DNA from: an uncultured Aquitalea sp.
GTDB lineage: Bacteria > Pseudomonadota > Gammaproteobacteria > Burkholderiales > Chromobacteriaceae
Direction: 5' to 3'
Length of the DNA stretch: 64,000 bases
Assembly (NCBI RefSeq): GCF_945957525.1
Contig: NZ_CAMFLA010000015.1
Location: forward strand, 42,470 to 106,469
In this document: one piece after another, positions 16,352 to 24,443 of the stretch
How positions within the stretch are numbered: the stretch's first letter is position 1
Layout: each line of letters starts with the position of its first letter
Position numbers and translations under genes: made by a program
The notes under the pieces: generated by a model
What the model was told of the DNA's origin: nothing
The model's database searches: none
Seen by the model: the letters and a program-made list of their open reading frames with translations, nothing else

Positions 16352-17332
16352 ATGTGGTTTAAGCAACTATCTTTTTACCGTCTGAGCCCGGACGCCATCC
16401 CCGATCAATCGCAACTGTCTGATGCTCTGGGGAAAAGGCCGTTCCAGCCTTGCTCCGGCCTGGACTGGTTCAGCGAAGGCTGGGTTTCCGTCGCCGGGCA
16501 CCTTGATGAACCCGTGTACAGCGCTCGCGGCAGCCTGCTGGTATCGCTGCGGCGCGAAGACAAGGTTTTGCCTGCCGGCGTGATCCGCGATGTGGTGGAC
16601 ATGAAGGTGGCCGACATCGAAGCCCGCGAGCTGCGCAAGGTGGGCCGAAAGGAAAAACTGGCGCTCAAAGAGCAGGTCACCGACGACCTGCTGCCGCGCG
16701 CCTTTGTCCGCAGCCACCGCCTGTCCGCCTATCTGGACACCCGGCGCGGCTGGTTGATGGTGGATTCCGGCACTGCCAGCAAGGCCGAGGCCCTGGTGAC
16801 CAAACTGCGCGAGGCCTTGCCGCCCTTCCCCGCCGCGCTGCCGCGCACCGCCATTGCGCCGCATACGGCCATGACCGACTGGCTGGCCGGCGGCGAAGCG
16901 CCTGAGGGTTTTGAGCTGGACGCGGATTGTGAGCTGAAAGACAGCAGCGAAAACGGCGCAGTGGTGCGCTGCAGCCGCATCGACCTCACGGCCGACGAGA
17001 TTCGCCAGCACATCGCCACCGGCAAGCAGGTAACCCGTCTGGGGCTGATCTGGCAGGAAAAGATCCGCTTCATGCTGACCGATACACTGCAACTCAAGCG
17101 CATTCAGTTCCTTGACGTGCTGCAAGAAGAGGCCAGCCATGCCGGCGATGACCGCGACAGCCTGTTTGAAGCCACCTTTACGCTGATGAGCGAAGAGCTG
17201 GGCGAGCTGGTAGAGGCCCTGATCGCCGCGCTGGGCGGGCTGGAAGCATCGCAAGCCGCTCCTGCCGCCGCCGCGCCGGAACGCGCCGCCGCTGACGGCA
17301 ACGCCGAAGTTGCGGATGTTCCTTGGGATTGA
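16352..17332 (+). CDS. rdgC: Recombination-associated protein RdgC
   Basis: 326 residues beginning MWFKQLSFYRL. Family landmarks are the GWVSVAGH segment, the VVDMKVADIEARE helix, and LPRAFVRSHRLSAYLDTRRGW in the middle. RdgC forms a ring-shaped dimer around duplex DNA and limits RecA access; it matters for replication and, in Neisseria, for pilin variation. The alanine-rich C-terminal tail is longer than in E. coli. It stands alone, followed by a strong terminator. Confidence 0.95.
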   Translation: MWFKQLSFYRLSPDAIPDQSQLSDALGKRPFQPCSGLDWFSEGWVSVAGHLDEPVYSARGSLLVSLRREDKVLPAGVIRDVVDMKVADIEARELRKVGRKEKLALKEQVTDDLLPRAFVRSHRLSAYLDTRRGWLMVDSGTASKAEALVTKLREALPPFPAALPRTAIAPHTAMTDWLAGGEAPEGFELDADCELKDSSENGAVVRCSRIDLTADEIRQHIATGKQVTRLGLIWQEKIRFMLTDTLQLKRIQFLDVLQEEASHAGDDRDSLFEATFTLMSEELGELVEALIAALGGLEASQAAPAAAAPERAAADGNAEVADVPWD

Positions 17333-17355
17333 TCCCGGGTGCTGCTAGACAGAAA

Positions 17356-17377
17356 GGAGCCATCGGCTCCTTTTTTT
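17356..17377 (+). terminator. Rho-independent terminator after rdgC
   Basis: Stem GGAGCC/GGCTCC with a 3-nt loop, followed by seven T residues, 24 nt beyond the rdgC stop. Confidence 0.85.
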
Positions 17378-17477
17378 GTCTATAGTCGATAGCAAACAAT
17401 GGATTAACAACAATCAATTTAACCAAACTATCAGGAGCCGCCATACTCTAGTCTGTCGACAAGCCAAGGAGCGCACC

Positions 17478-17546
17478 ATGAACAATCCGCATGAATGGCA
17501 AGATGCCTTGCTGGACATGTTGGCCAGCTTTGCCTGGCTGCAATGA
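17478..17546 (+). CDS. Possible 22-residue small protein
   Basis: The ATG at 17478 follows AAGGAG with a 6-nt gap and opens a 22-codon frame (MNNPHEWQDALL, then MLASFAWLQ) ending TGA. The upstream 80 nt are AT-rich and promoter-like. A similar arrangement recurs 266 nt downstream (AAGGAGCACC-ACT-ATGAAC), so the two may share a regulated leader design. No family is recognised and expression is unproven; it may be a truncated remnant. Confidence 0.3.
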   Translation: MNNPHEWQDALLDMLASFAWLQ

Positions 17547-17743
17547 AGCCACCCGCGTCATCTCTCCGAGTTCTCATACCCTTCGGCCAACCCTGCGTTG
17601 GCCGAAATTGTTTTGTGTGTGCTGTGCGACAGCCTGCCCACTCTCATCAATAACAAATAACTATCAATTAAAGATTTATATTCAATTTGATAAATGAGAA
17701 GCCTTGCACCACAATCGAGCCATCAACAGCAAGGAGCACCACT

Positions 17744-17869
17744 ATGAACCGCACGCTTAGCGCCAACCGCCTCGCCGCCGCGCCCATCGTCTTCCATCGC
17801 AGCGCCCAGCGCCAATTGGGCATGCTGGTGGTGGCTGCTGGCTGGCTCTGGCTGCTCAGTCATCTTTGA
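17744..17869 (+). CDS. Possible 41-residue small membrane protein
   Basis: Begins MNRTLSANRLAAAP after an AAGGAG site and ends in a hydrophobic helix (LGMLVVAAGWLWLLSHL), so it could be a single-pass membrane peptide or a gene truncated after its first helix. Codon use is GC-rich like the neighbours, and the upstream 100 nt are AT-rich with an ATCAATT element also seen before the 17478 frame. No family recognised. The remaining DNA to 18070 shows no gene. Confidence 0.35.
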   Translation: MNRTLSANRLAAAPIVFHRSAQRQLGMLVVAAGWLWLLSHL

Positions 17870-18070
17870 GTGCGCCCGCCGCGCCTCCCGGCATCGGTCG
17901 GCCACCTCGCAACAGCGCATCCCGCCGGCAGGCAATAGCCTGCCCCATACAGTGTCGAATACCTGCAGGTTGTTTACTGGCGGTAAATAACCTACTCCCG
18001 TAACAGGGGTATTTCTCACTTCGCGTCTGCATTAAGCTGATGCCATGACAACACTCCAGGCAGCCAGATC

Positions 18071-18850
18071 ATGAGCAACAGACAACCCGCCCTTTTCATT
18101 TCCCACGGCGCGCCCACGCTGCCGCTGGAAGACAGCCCCACCCGCCATTTTCTGGCGCAATTGGGCAAAACCCTGCCGCGCCCGCGCGCCATCGTGATTG
18201 TTTCCGCCCACTGGGAAAGCGCCGCGCCGTTGGTCAACCTCAGCCCCAAGCCGGGCACGATGTACGATTTTGGCGGTTTCCCGGCCGTGCTCTATACCTT
18301 GCGCTACCCGGCCAGCACAGACCTTGCATTGGCGGGCGAGGTGGTGAATCTGCTGCGCGACAGCGGTCTGCGCGTGGGTACCACCGACCACCGCGATCTG
18401 GATCACGGCATGTGGACGCCGTTGATGTTGATGTATCCGCAAGCCGATGTGCCGCTGGTGATGGTGTCGCTGCCGCACGGCGCGTCCGCCGACACCTACT
18501 TCGCCATGGGTCGGGCGCTGCGCAGCCTGCGCGACGACAATGTGATGGTCATCGGATCCGGCAGCTACACCCATAATCTGTGGGCGCTGATGCGCGACGG
18601 CAGCGCGCCGCCCGCCTGGGCGGCGGAGTTTGCCGAATGGATGAACCAGGCGCTGCAAGACAACCGCCAGAGCGACATGCTGCAGTGGAAAACACGGGCG
18701 CCGCACTGCCGGGAAAACCACCCCAGCGACGAGCACTTCAATCCGCTGCTGGTCATGCTGGGAGCGGCTTCGGACGACACGCCACCGGTAAAGCTGCACG
18801 ATGACTGGCGCATGGGGTCTTTGTCGATGGCCTGCTGGCGCTTCGACTGA
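18071..18850 (+). CDS. DODA-type class III extradiol dioxygenase (YgiD family)
   Basis: 259 residues of the LigB superfamily. Probable metal-site histidines are H12 (FISHGAP) and H47 (VSAHWES), with further histidines at LDHGMWTPL and SYTHNL. Bacterial members open catechol-type rings such as DOPA or other aromatic diols using a single metal; the natural substrate is usually unknown. The start has a weak site and is placed by family N-terminus. It is monocistronic, facing a convergent dihydroorotate dehydrogenase gene. Confidence 0.9.
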   Translation: MSNRQPALFISHGAPTLPLEDSPTRHFLAQLGKTLPRPRAIVIVSAHWESAAPLVNLSPKPGTMYDFGGFPAVLYTLRYPASTDLALAGEVVNLLRDSGLRVGTTDHRDLDHGMWTPLMLMYPQADVPLVMVSLPHGASADTYFAMGRALRSLRDDNVMVIGSGSYTHNLWALMRDGSAPPAWAAEFAEWMNQALQDNRQSDMLQWKTRAPHCRENHPSDEHFNPLLVMLGAASDDTPPVKLHDDWRMGSLSMACWRFD

Positions 18851-18905
18851 CCAATCCAGGACGGTGCCCGCACCGCTTTGAATCAACGCCAAAACGGGGT
18901 CATTG

Positions 18906-18945
18906 ATAAGGTTGGCCGAAAACCTTCGGCCAACCTTATCTTTTT
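18906..18945. terminator. Bidirectional terminator between convergent genes
   Basis: A perfect 15-bp stem from ATAAGGTTGGCCGAA with a 4-nt loop, followed by CTTTTT on the plus strand and A-rich DNA near the other arm. It lies between the dioxygenase stop (18850) and the dihydroorotate dehydrogenase stop (18956) and can serve both. Confidence 0.8.
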
Positions 18946-18955
18946 GCGACCGCGC

Positions 18956-19894
18956 TCAGCACACTTTGAGGCGACCGCGGAAATCCTCCAGCCGGTGGTA
19001 GCCCTTGGCGCGCATGATGTCGGTCAACTCGCCCAGAATGCGCTCAAAGGCACCCTCGCCTTCTTCATGCAAACAGGTGCCGACCTGTACCGCTGTGGCC
19101 CCAGCCAGAATGTGCATGAACGCTTCCTTGCCGCTGCGAATGCCGCCGCAGCCAATCACATGTTTCTCCGGCAACAGCCGGGCAAACTCGCGCACATTGG
19201 CCAGCGCCGTCGGCAGTACGTAATCGCCGCCCAGCCCACCCAGCCCCTGCTTGGGCCGGATGACCGTGCTTTCCCGCTCGACATCAATCACCAGCCCGTT
19301 GCCAATGGAATTGATGCAGGTGATGAAGCGCAATCCTGCATACCCCCCAAGCACATGGGCCATTTCCACGAAATGCACCGGATCGAAATACGGCGGCAGC
19401 TTCACCCCGAATGGTCCGTGCCAGGCGCGGCTGATCTCCGCCAAGGCAATGGCCGTAGCGGCAAAATCGTAGGCCAGTTGCGGCTTGCCCGGCACATTGG
19501 GGCAAGACAGATTGATTTCCGGCAAACAGGGCAGTTGCTCAACCGCCAGCGCCTCCAGCATGGTCAGATTGTCTTCCAGTGATAGGCCCGACAGCGACAG
19601 GAATAGCGGCTTGCCGGCATGGTGCGGGTAACGGCGGGCATAGTCGAAGTAATAGCGGTAGCCGGCGTTGGGCAAACCCATGGAGTTGATGCTGCCCAGC
19701 GGAGTGCTGGCGTAACGCGGCTCCGGATTGCCTTCGCGCGGGTCTAGCGTGCAGCTTTTGGTGATCACCGCGCCAGCCGCGGACAAGCGCACCCGCTCCA
19801 GCTCCTCCACGCTGCGGCACATCACGCCGGAGGCATTGTAAAGCGGGTTGGGCATGGTCATGCCCAGCCAGGAAACGGAAAGATCAACAGTCAT
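18956..19894 (-). CDS. Dihydroorotate dehydrogenase, class 1A type
   Basis: 312 residues of an FMN barrel. The active-site loop is PEINLSCPNVPGKPQ with catalytic-base candidate C131, and there are a KSCTLDPREGNP substrate loop, SINSMGLPN and a GCGGIRSGKEA phosphate site. The cysteine base and the NVPGKPQ loop are typical of class 1A enzymes, which are cytosolic and use fumarate. Class 2 PyrD, usual in proteobacteria, has a serine base and a membrane helix, absent here. It could be a second, fumarate-coupled route to orotate, or a transferred gene. Confidence 0.85.
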   Translation of the reverse strand: MTVDLSVSWLGMTMPNPLYNASGVMCRSVEELERVRLSAAGAVITKSCTLDPREGNPEPRYASTPLGSINSMGLPNAGYRYYFDYARRYPHHAGKPLFLSLSGLSLEDNLTMLEALAVEQLPCLPEINLSCPNVPGKPQLAYDFAATAIALAEISRAWHGPFGVKLPPYFDPVHFVEMAHVLGGYAGLRFITCINSIGNGLVIDVERESTVIRPKQGLGGLGGDYVLPTALANVREFARLLPEKHVIGCGGIRSGKEAFMHILAGATAVQVGTCLHEEGEGAFERILGELTDIMRAKGYHRLEDFRGRLKVC

Positions 19895-19983
19895 GACGGC
19901 GCGTCCGGGGAGTAATGAGAACAGGCTGCAGCATATATATCATTGATTTCTAATATCATGAGCAGGATCAAGCCAAAAACAGA

Positions 19984-20006
19984 AACAGCCGCTCAAGGCG
20001 GCTGTT
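19984..20006 (-). terminator. Terminator after feoB
   Basis: Stem AACAGCCGC/GCGGCTGTT with a 5-nt loop, 22 nt downstream of the feoB stop. On the minus strand it is followed by a T-rich stretch (TTTCTGTTTTTGG). Confidence 0.7.
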
Positions 20007-20027
20007 GGCGGAGACGGCGGGTGGGTC

Positions 20028-21797
20028 TCAACGCAAATGGGTCACCGTCTGGTAGAAGACAAAAGACAACACCCAGGCCAGCAGCACCGACCAGCCAATC
20101 GTCAGCGCAGTGAAACTGCGGCTGCCGGACTCGCGACGGATGGCAGCCACCGTCGACAGGCAAGGCACATACACCAGGGTGAAGATCAGGAAGCTCATGG
20201 CCGAGGCCCAGTCCAGATGGGCCACCAGCGCGGCGCCAAGACCGGTTTCCGGTACGCCGTAGATGACGGCCAGACCGCCGAGGAGAATCTCCTTGGCGAC
20301 AAAACCCACCAGCAGCGCCACGGCCAGCTCGTGACGGATGCCGATCGGGTCCAGCACCGGCGCAAACACCGTGCCCAGTACATCCGCCAGCGATTTGTCC
20401 CCGCCAGCCGGAATGTGCGACACCAGCCACACCAGCACCACCCCCATCAAGATGAAACTGGAAGCCAGCTGCAAGAAAGCCCGCACCTCGCCCACCGCGC
20501 GAATCAGCATGTGTCGCGCGCCCGGCAGGCGGTAAGGCGGCACCTCCAGCAGAAAAGCCTCGTTACTGCGATAGCGGTGCTTGAATACCCAGGCAGTGAA
20601 AATGGCCACGGCGAAGCTCAAGGCATAAAGCGCGCTCAGCACCCAGGGCGCTTGTGAAGGCTTGAACAGCACGCCGGCGAAAAACACCACCACCTGCAAA
20701 CGCGCCGAACACAGGGAAAACGGAATCACCATCATGGTGAGCAAGCGCTGTTTTTTCTGCCGCATGACACGGGTCCCCAGGATGGCCGGCACATTGCAGC
20801 CAAACCCCATAAGCTGCATGACGAAACCACGGCCATCCAGCCCCAGCCGCGCCATGAAGGCATCGGTAAGAAACGCCGCGCGCGCCAGATAGCCGCTATC
20901 CTCCACCATGGCCATCAGCACAAAGAACACAAACAGGATGGGCGCAAACGTGACCACTGTGGACACCCCCTGCCAGATGCCATCCACCAGCAGGCTTTGC
21001 ACAATGGCCGGCAGCGGCGCGATCAACAGCGACAAGGCGTGTTCTTTGAGCCAGTCCATACCGCCGGACACCAGACCCTGCAAGGGCGTGCCTATCTGAT
21101 AGGTGGCGTTGAACAGCACCGCCATAAAGGCAAAAAACAAGGGCAAGCCCAGCCAGGGATGCATCAGCCAATTGTCGACCTTTTCGGTCAGGCCTTTGGG
21201 CAACACCGGCGGCAGGCTCCATGCGCCGGCCAGCTTGCCGCGCGCGGCCTCGAAGGCGGCTTCGGTTTCCGGCACCTTGTCTAGCGCGGCATGCACCGGC
21301 CCGCCCTCGCGGCAAGCCAGTTTGTTGAGCGCGTCCATCAGCTTCGGCCAACCTTGCATGCGCTTGGCGGACACCAGCGCCGCCGGCATGCCCAAGCGGG
21401 CCGACAGTTGCTCCACGTCCAGCGTCACGCCCAGCAAGTGGGCTTCGTCCGCCATATTCAGCGCCAGCACGCAAGGCAAGCCCGCCGCTTGCACCTGCAA
21501 GGCCAGCGGCAGCTGGCGATCCAGCTGCGCGGCGTTCAACACCAGCAGCACGCCGTCAAAACCGGTGCTCAGCAGTACATCGCGCACCACGGCTTCGTCA
21601 TCGGAGTAACCGGTAAGATCGTTGACGCCGGGCAAGTCGATCAACTCCACCATGCTGCCGCCCAGCAACAGCTTGGCGCTAGTGAGATCCACCGTCAGAC
21701 CGGGCCAGTTGCCTACCCGCTGCGACATGCCGGTAAGGCGGTTAAAAACAGTGGATTTGCCAGTATTGGGCAGGCCTATCAGAGCGAATCTTTTCAT
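20028..21797 (-). CDS. feoB: Ferrous iron transporter FeoB
   Basis: 589 residues. The N-terminal G domain has G1 GLPNTGKST (8-16), G3 DLPGVNDL and G4 NMAD. The C-terminal membrane part carries Gate motifs with LMGFGCNVPAILGTR and a second gate with SFLIFTLVYVPCLSTVAAI. It is shorter than the about 770 residues of E. coli FeoB because the helical spacer after the G domain is compact, as in other beta-proteobacteria. It imports Fe(II). It overlaps feoA by 4 nt and shares the upstream iron-box promoter. Confidence 0.95.
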   Translation of the reverse strand: MKRFALIGLPNTGKSTVFNRLTGMSQRVGNWPGLTVDLTSAKLLLGGSMVELIDLPGVNDLTGYSDDEAVVRDVLLSTGFDGVLLVLNAAQLDRQLPLALQVQAAGLPCVLALNMADEAHLLGVTLDVEQLSARLGMPAALVSAKRMQGWPKLMDALNKLACREGGPVHAALDKVPETEAAFEAARGKLAGAWSLPPVLPKGLTEKVDNWLMHPWLGLPLFFAFMAVLFNATYQIGTPLQGLVSGGMDWLKEHALSLLIAPLPAIVQSLLVDGIWQGVSTVVTFAPILFVFFVLMAMVEDSGYLARAAFLTDAFMARLGLDGRGFVMQLMGFGCNVPAILGTRVMRQKKQRLLTMMVIPFSLCSARLQVVVFFAGVLFKPSQAPWVLSALYALSFAVAIFTAWVFKHRYRSNEAFLLEVPPYRLPGARHMLIRAVGEVRAFLQLASSFILMGVVLVWLVSHIPAGGDKSLADVLGTVFAPVLDPIGIRHELAVALLVGFVAKEILLGGLAVIYGVPETGLGAALVAHLDWASAMSFLIFTLVYVPCLSTVAAIRRESGSRSFTALTIGWSVLLAWVLSFVFYQTVTHLR

Positions 21798-22030
21798 GCC
21801 GCGTCCCGCACCTTGATGGAACGGGCAAGGCTGCGGCGCAAGAGAAAGCGAGTGGCACCCACCTCCAGCACCAGCGGGCCGCCAAAGGGCGCGCTGCGAG
21901 CCAGACTGAACAGGCAGCCGGGAATCAGGCCGAAAGCGGCCACGCGGCGATAAGCCTCATCAGACAGATCAAGGCTGTCGACAACCCCCGGCTTTCCCAA
22001 TGGGAACTGATCAAGCGACAACATAAGCAT
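21794..22030 (-). CDS. feoA: FeoA small SH3-like partner of FeoB
   Basis: 78 residues with the FeoA pattern: YRRVAAFGLIPGCLFSLARSAPF and then GPLVLEVGATRFLLRRSLA. It is a cytoplasmic accessory that supports FeoB. The ATG at 22030 has AGGG 6 nt upstream; a second ATG two codons later is possible. The stop overlaps the feoB start. Confidence 0.92.
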   Translation of the reverse strand: MLMLSLDQFPLGKPGVVDSLDLSDEAYRRVAAFGLIPGCLFSLARSAPFGGPLVLEVGATRFLLRRSLARSIKVRDAA

Positions 22031-22045
22031 GCAACCCTGTAACGC

Positions 22046-22065
22046 GAATTATTTGCATTATTATA
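22046..22065 (-). promoter_or_regulatory. feoAB promoter with possible Fur box
   Basis: On the minus strand a TATAAT (22060-22065) sits inside an AT-rich stretch reading ATAATAATGCAAATAATTC, a partial match to the three-hexamer Fur site, 30 nt before feoA. The match is weaker than the two sites ahead of the siderophore receptor; an Fnr role is not supported by a clear TTGAT half-site. Confidence 0.45.
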
Positions 22066-22222
22066 ACCAGAAGCCCCTGTGCCTTGCGCGGTTTTCCATT
22101 ACTTGCCCGCATGCGGTTTGACGCGCGTCAAACCTGCCGCCCGCCCCTTTCGCGGCAGTGGCCTGCACCGACGAGAGCGTTTAGAATCCTCACTATTTGA
22201 CATCAGAAGCGGACCCAGGCCC

Positions 22223-22792
22223 ATGAGCATCAAATCTGACAAGTGGATCCGGCGCATGGCGCAAGAACAAGGCATGATCGCGCCGTTCGAAGCCAACCAG
22301 ATCAAGAACGTCGACGGTCAAAAGGTCATTTCCTTCGGCACATCCAGCTACGGCTACGATATTCGCTGCGCCGACGAATTCAAGGTGTTCACCAATATCA
22401 ACAGCACCATCGTCGACCCGAAAAACTTCGACCCGGATTCGTTTGTAGAGGTATCCGGCAAGGGCTATTGCATCATCCCGCCCAACAGCTTCGCGCTGGC
22501 CCGCACCGTGGAATACTTCCGCATCCCGCGCTCGGTGCTGACCGTGTGCCTGGGCAAATCCACGTATGCCCGTTGCGGCATTATCGTCAACGTCACCCCG
22601 TTCGAACCGGAATGGGAAGGCTATGTGACGCTGGAGTTCTCCAACACCACCCCCCTGCCGGCCAAGATTTACGCCAACGAAGGCGTGGCGCAGGTGCTGT
22701 TCTTTGAATCCGACGAAGTGTGCGACGTGTCCTACGCGGATCGCAGCGGCAAATACATGGGCCAGGTCGGCGTGACCCTGCCGCGCCCCTGA
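22223..22792 (+). CDS. dcd: dCTP deaminase
   Basis: 189 residues from [11 protein letters not shown]; a longer in-frame start at 22079 lacks a ribosome site. The trimeric dUTPase-fold signature is complete: [12 protein letters not shown], a catalytic-region [12 protein letters not shown] with the conserved Ser-x-x-Arg, [17 protein letters not shown] and a C-terminal lid. It converts dCTP to dUTP for thymidylate synthesis. Monocistronic. Confidence 0.96.
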   Translation: MSIKSDKWIRRMAQEQGMIAPFEANQIKNVDGQKVISFGTSSYGYDIRCADEFKVFTNINSTIVDPKNFDPDSFVEVSGKGYCIIPPNSFALARTVEYFRIPRSVLTVCLGKSTYARCGIIVNVTPFEPEWEGYVTLEFSNTTPLPAKIYANEGVAQVLFFESDEVCDVSYADRSGKYMGQVGVTLPRP

Positions 22793-23355
22793 CACTGCCT
22801 GCACTTCTGATTGTTGAAAAACCTCCTCTCGCTTTCTGCCCGAAAATCGAGGCTCTCTGGCTGGGAGGAGGTCAATGGGAAGGTTCGCAGCAATAGGTTA
22901 GCCGAAGGACCCGGCCCTGTCGGGCCCCGCACCCTACTCATCCCATGACTCTATCAGCCGCCTGAGGGACAGCTTGCGCTGTCCCTTTTTTACGTCTGCC
23001 CTCAACAATCGCTCCCGCCCGCCACGGGTCTTGTCATCGCAGGATTGTTCAAAGAACACCGACTGACGCAGCTGAAAAAGCGGGTCGCAAAATCGGCTGC
23101 TTGTTCTAGGATGAACAGTGGGTTCGGCACCTTTCCCGGTGGCAAAACCCTGGCACTGCAAAGCTGTTTCTTCTTGGGACGTCGCGGTTCCCCCTTGCCG
23201 TAACGCCCCTTTTTTTTTCCACAAACCATTCCATATTCATAAAAAACAAACCTGAACCATCTCAAACCGCTAGAAGCCATCAATTTTGCCTTGGCTCATT
23301 GTTTTCCATGATGGTTCTTGCCACCATGCCCGCTTCCTTTACCGGAGCGCGTCTG
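22793..23355. other. 563-nt intergenic region with hairpins, possible small RNA
   Basis: Two elements stand out. At 22812-22872 long complementary arms (ACCTCCTC... and ...GAGGAGGT) enclose about 40 nt. This is followed by several GGA-containing turns and then a clean terminator at 22965-22991. From 23090 to 23290 there is no open frame with codon character but a stretch with short repeats ending in T9. I recognise no Rfam family. Transcription of an sRNA from about 22800 to 22990 is a guess. Confidence 0.25.
22965..22991 (+). terminator. Rho-independent terminator downstream of dcd
   Basis: Stem AGGGACAGC/GCTGTCCCT with loop TTGC and six T residues. It is 170 nt after dcd, farther than usual, which leaves room for a separate transcript. 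Confidence 0.8.
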
Positions 23356-23850
23356 ATGACTTCGCCCTTCTATCTGATGCCCTGCCGCTCGCTCACCGGC
23401 AAGCCTTACGATTTGGCCAGCCTGCGCGGCAAAGTGGTGCTGGTGGTCAACACCGCCAGCCGTTGCGGCTTTACCCCGCAGTACGCCGAACTGGAAAAGC
23501 TGCATCGCCGCTATCAGGATCAAGGTCTGGTGATTCTGGGCTTTCCCTGCAATCAGTTCGGCAAACAGGAACCTGGTCAGCAAGAAGACATCTCCAGTTT
23601 CTGCGAACTGAACTACGGGGTGAGTTTTCCGATGATGGAAAAGGTATTGGTGAACGGCGACACGGCCCACCCGCTGTGGGATTGGCTCAAACGCGAGAAG
23701 CCGGGTCTTTTGGGTTCCCGCCGCATCAAGTGGAATTTCACCAAGTTTCTGCTGAACCGGCAGGGAAACGTGGTGAAACGCGCCGCGCCCTATCGCAAGC
23801 CCGCATCGCTGGAAGACCACATCGCCGAGTTGTTGGCCGTGCCGGCATGA
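23356..23850 (+). CDS. Glutathione peroxidase family thiol peroxidase
   Basis: 164 residues from MTSPFYLMPCRSL, chosen for its GGAG site; the frame upstream is not conserved-looking. The peroxidatic cysteine is in NTASRCGFTPQY, the glutamine of the catalytic triad in GFPCNQFGKQEPG (which also holds a second cysteine), and tryptophan and asparagine in KWNFTKFLL. The second cysteine suggests thioredoxin-dependent reduction rather than use of glutathione. It detoxifies organic peroxides. Confidence 0.93.
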   Translation: MTSPFYLMPCRSLTGKPYDLASLRGKVVLVVNTASRCGFTPQYAELEKLHRRYQDQGLVILGFPCNQFGKQEPGQQEDISSFCELNYGVSFPMMEKVLVNGDTAHPLWDWLKREKPGLLGSRRIKWNFTKFLLNRQGNVVKRAAPYRKPASLEDHIAELLAVPA

Positions 23851-23917
23851 ACGCCGCAAACATCATGAAGAAGAGCCGGACAAGCCGGCCCTTGCTGCCC
23901 CGCGCGCACCGCTGCGC

Positions 23918-24226
23918 TCAAATGACTTCACTGGCTTTCTGGCAGGGGTCTTCCATCAACTTGCGCGCGATGTCCGCCAAGCTGTCGAGGTCGTCATCCA
24001 GATGCTCCTGCATGTCCAGCAAGGCGGCTTTCAATACCAACGCCGCCAGCGCCGGCTGATCGCCACTGAATACATGCGCCAACACCCGCAACTCGCGACA
24101 AGACACCAAGTCCAGCGGTACTTCGATGGTTCTTACCTGTTGCAAAGCCAGCACCACACCGGCCTCGCCACCCGTGCTGCGGCACTCCTCCAGCTCATGG
24201 AGCAGATGTTTCAACGCCATGCCCAT
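23918..24226 (-). CDS. Conserved-looking hypothetical helical protein
   Basis: 102 residues, largely helical and acidic at the C-terminus (MQEHLDDDLDSLADIARKLM), with no signal or membrane segment. The frame uses codons like neighbouring genes and is the only long leftward frame between gpx and the deacetylase gene. Function not recognised. Confidence 0.55.
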   Translation of the reverse strand: MGMALKHLLHELEECRSTGGEAGVVLALQQVRTIEVPLDLVSCRELRVLAHVFSGDQPALAALVLKAALLDMQEHLDDDLDSLADIARKLMEDPCQKASEVI

Positions 24227-24403
24227 GGCGCGCCTCCTTTCCTCTCATCCCTCGTTTTCAGCCTAGCCGCCTCAGGTGGCCGTCACCTAATTGCAATCGA
24301 CATGCGCTTGATCTGAAACAGTATTTTCATATCAAACACTCAACGATCACCCGCGACATCACCAAACCATAGATCAGTCGGCGGCAAAAGCCAGACGAAA
24401 AAA

Positions 24404-24423
24404 ACCGGCGTTGCGGCGCCGGT
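24404..24423 (-). terminator. Terminator after the HDAC-like gene
   Basis: Stem ACCGGCG/CGCCGGT with a 6-nt loop. On the minus strand it is followed by seven T residues; it lies 21 nt past the stop at 24444. Confidence 0.85.
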
Positions 24424-24443
24424 CTTCGAGTGAACAGGAGGCA

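Noticed and set aside
16367..17254. Leftward 295-codon frame opposite rdgC
   Set aside because: RdgC on the other strand has clear family motifs; the antisense frame has none.
23100..23300. Riboswitch before the glutathione peroxidase gene
   Set aside because: Short repeats such as GGCACC/GGTGGC suggested an aptamer, but no known consensus could be matched by eye.
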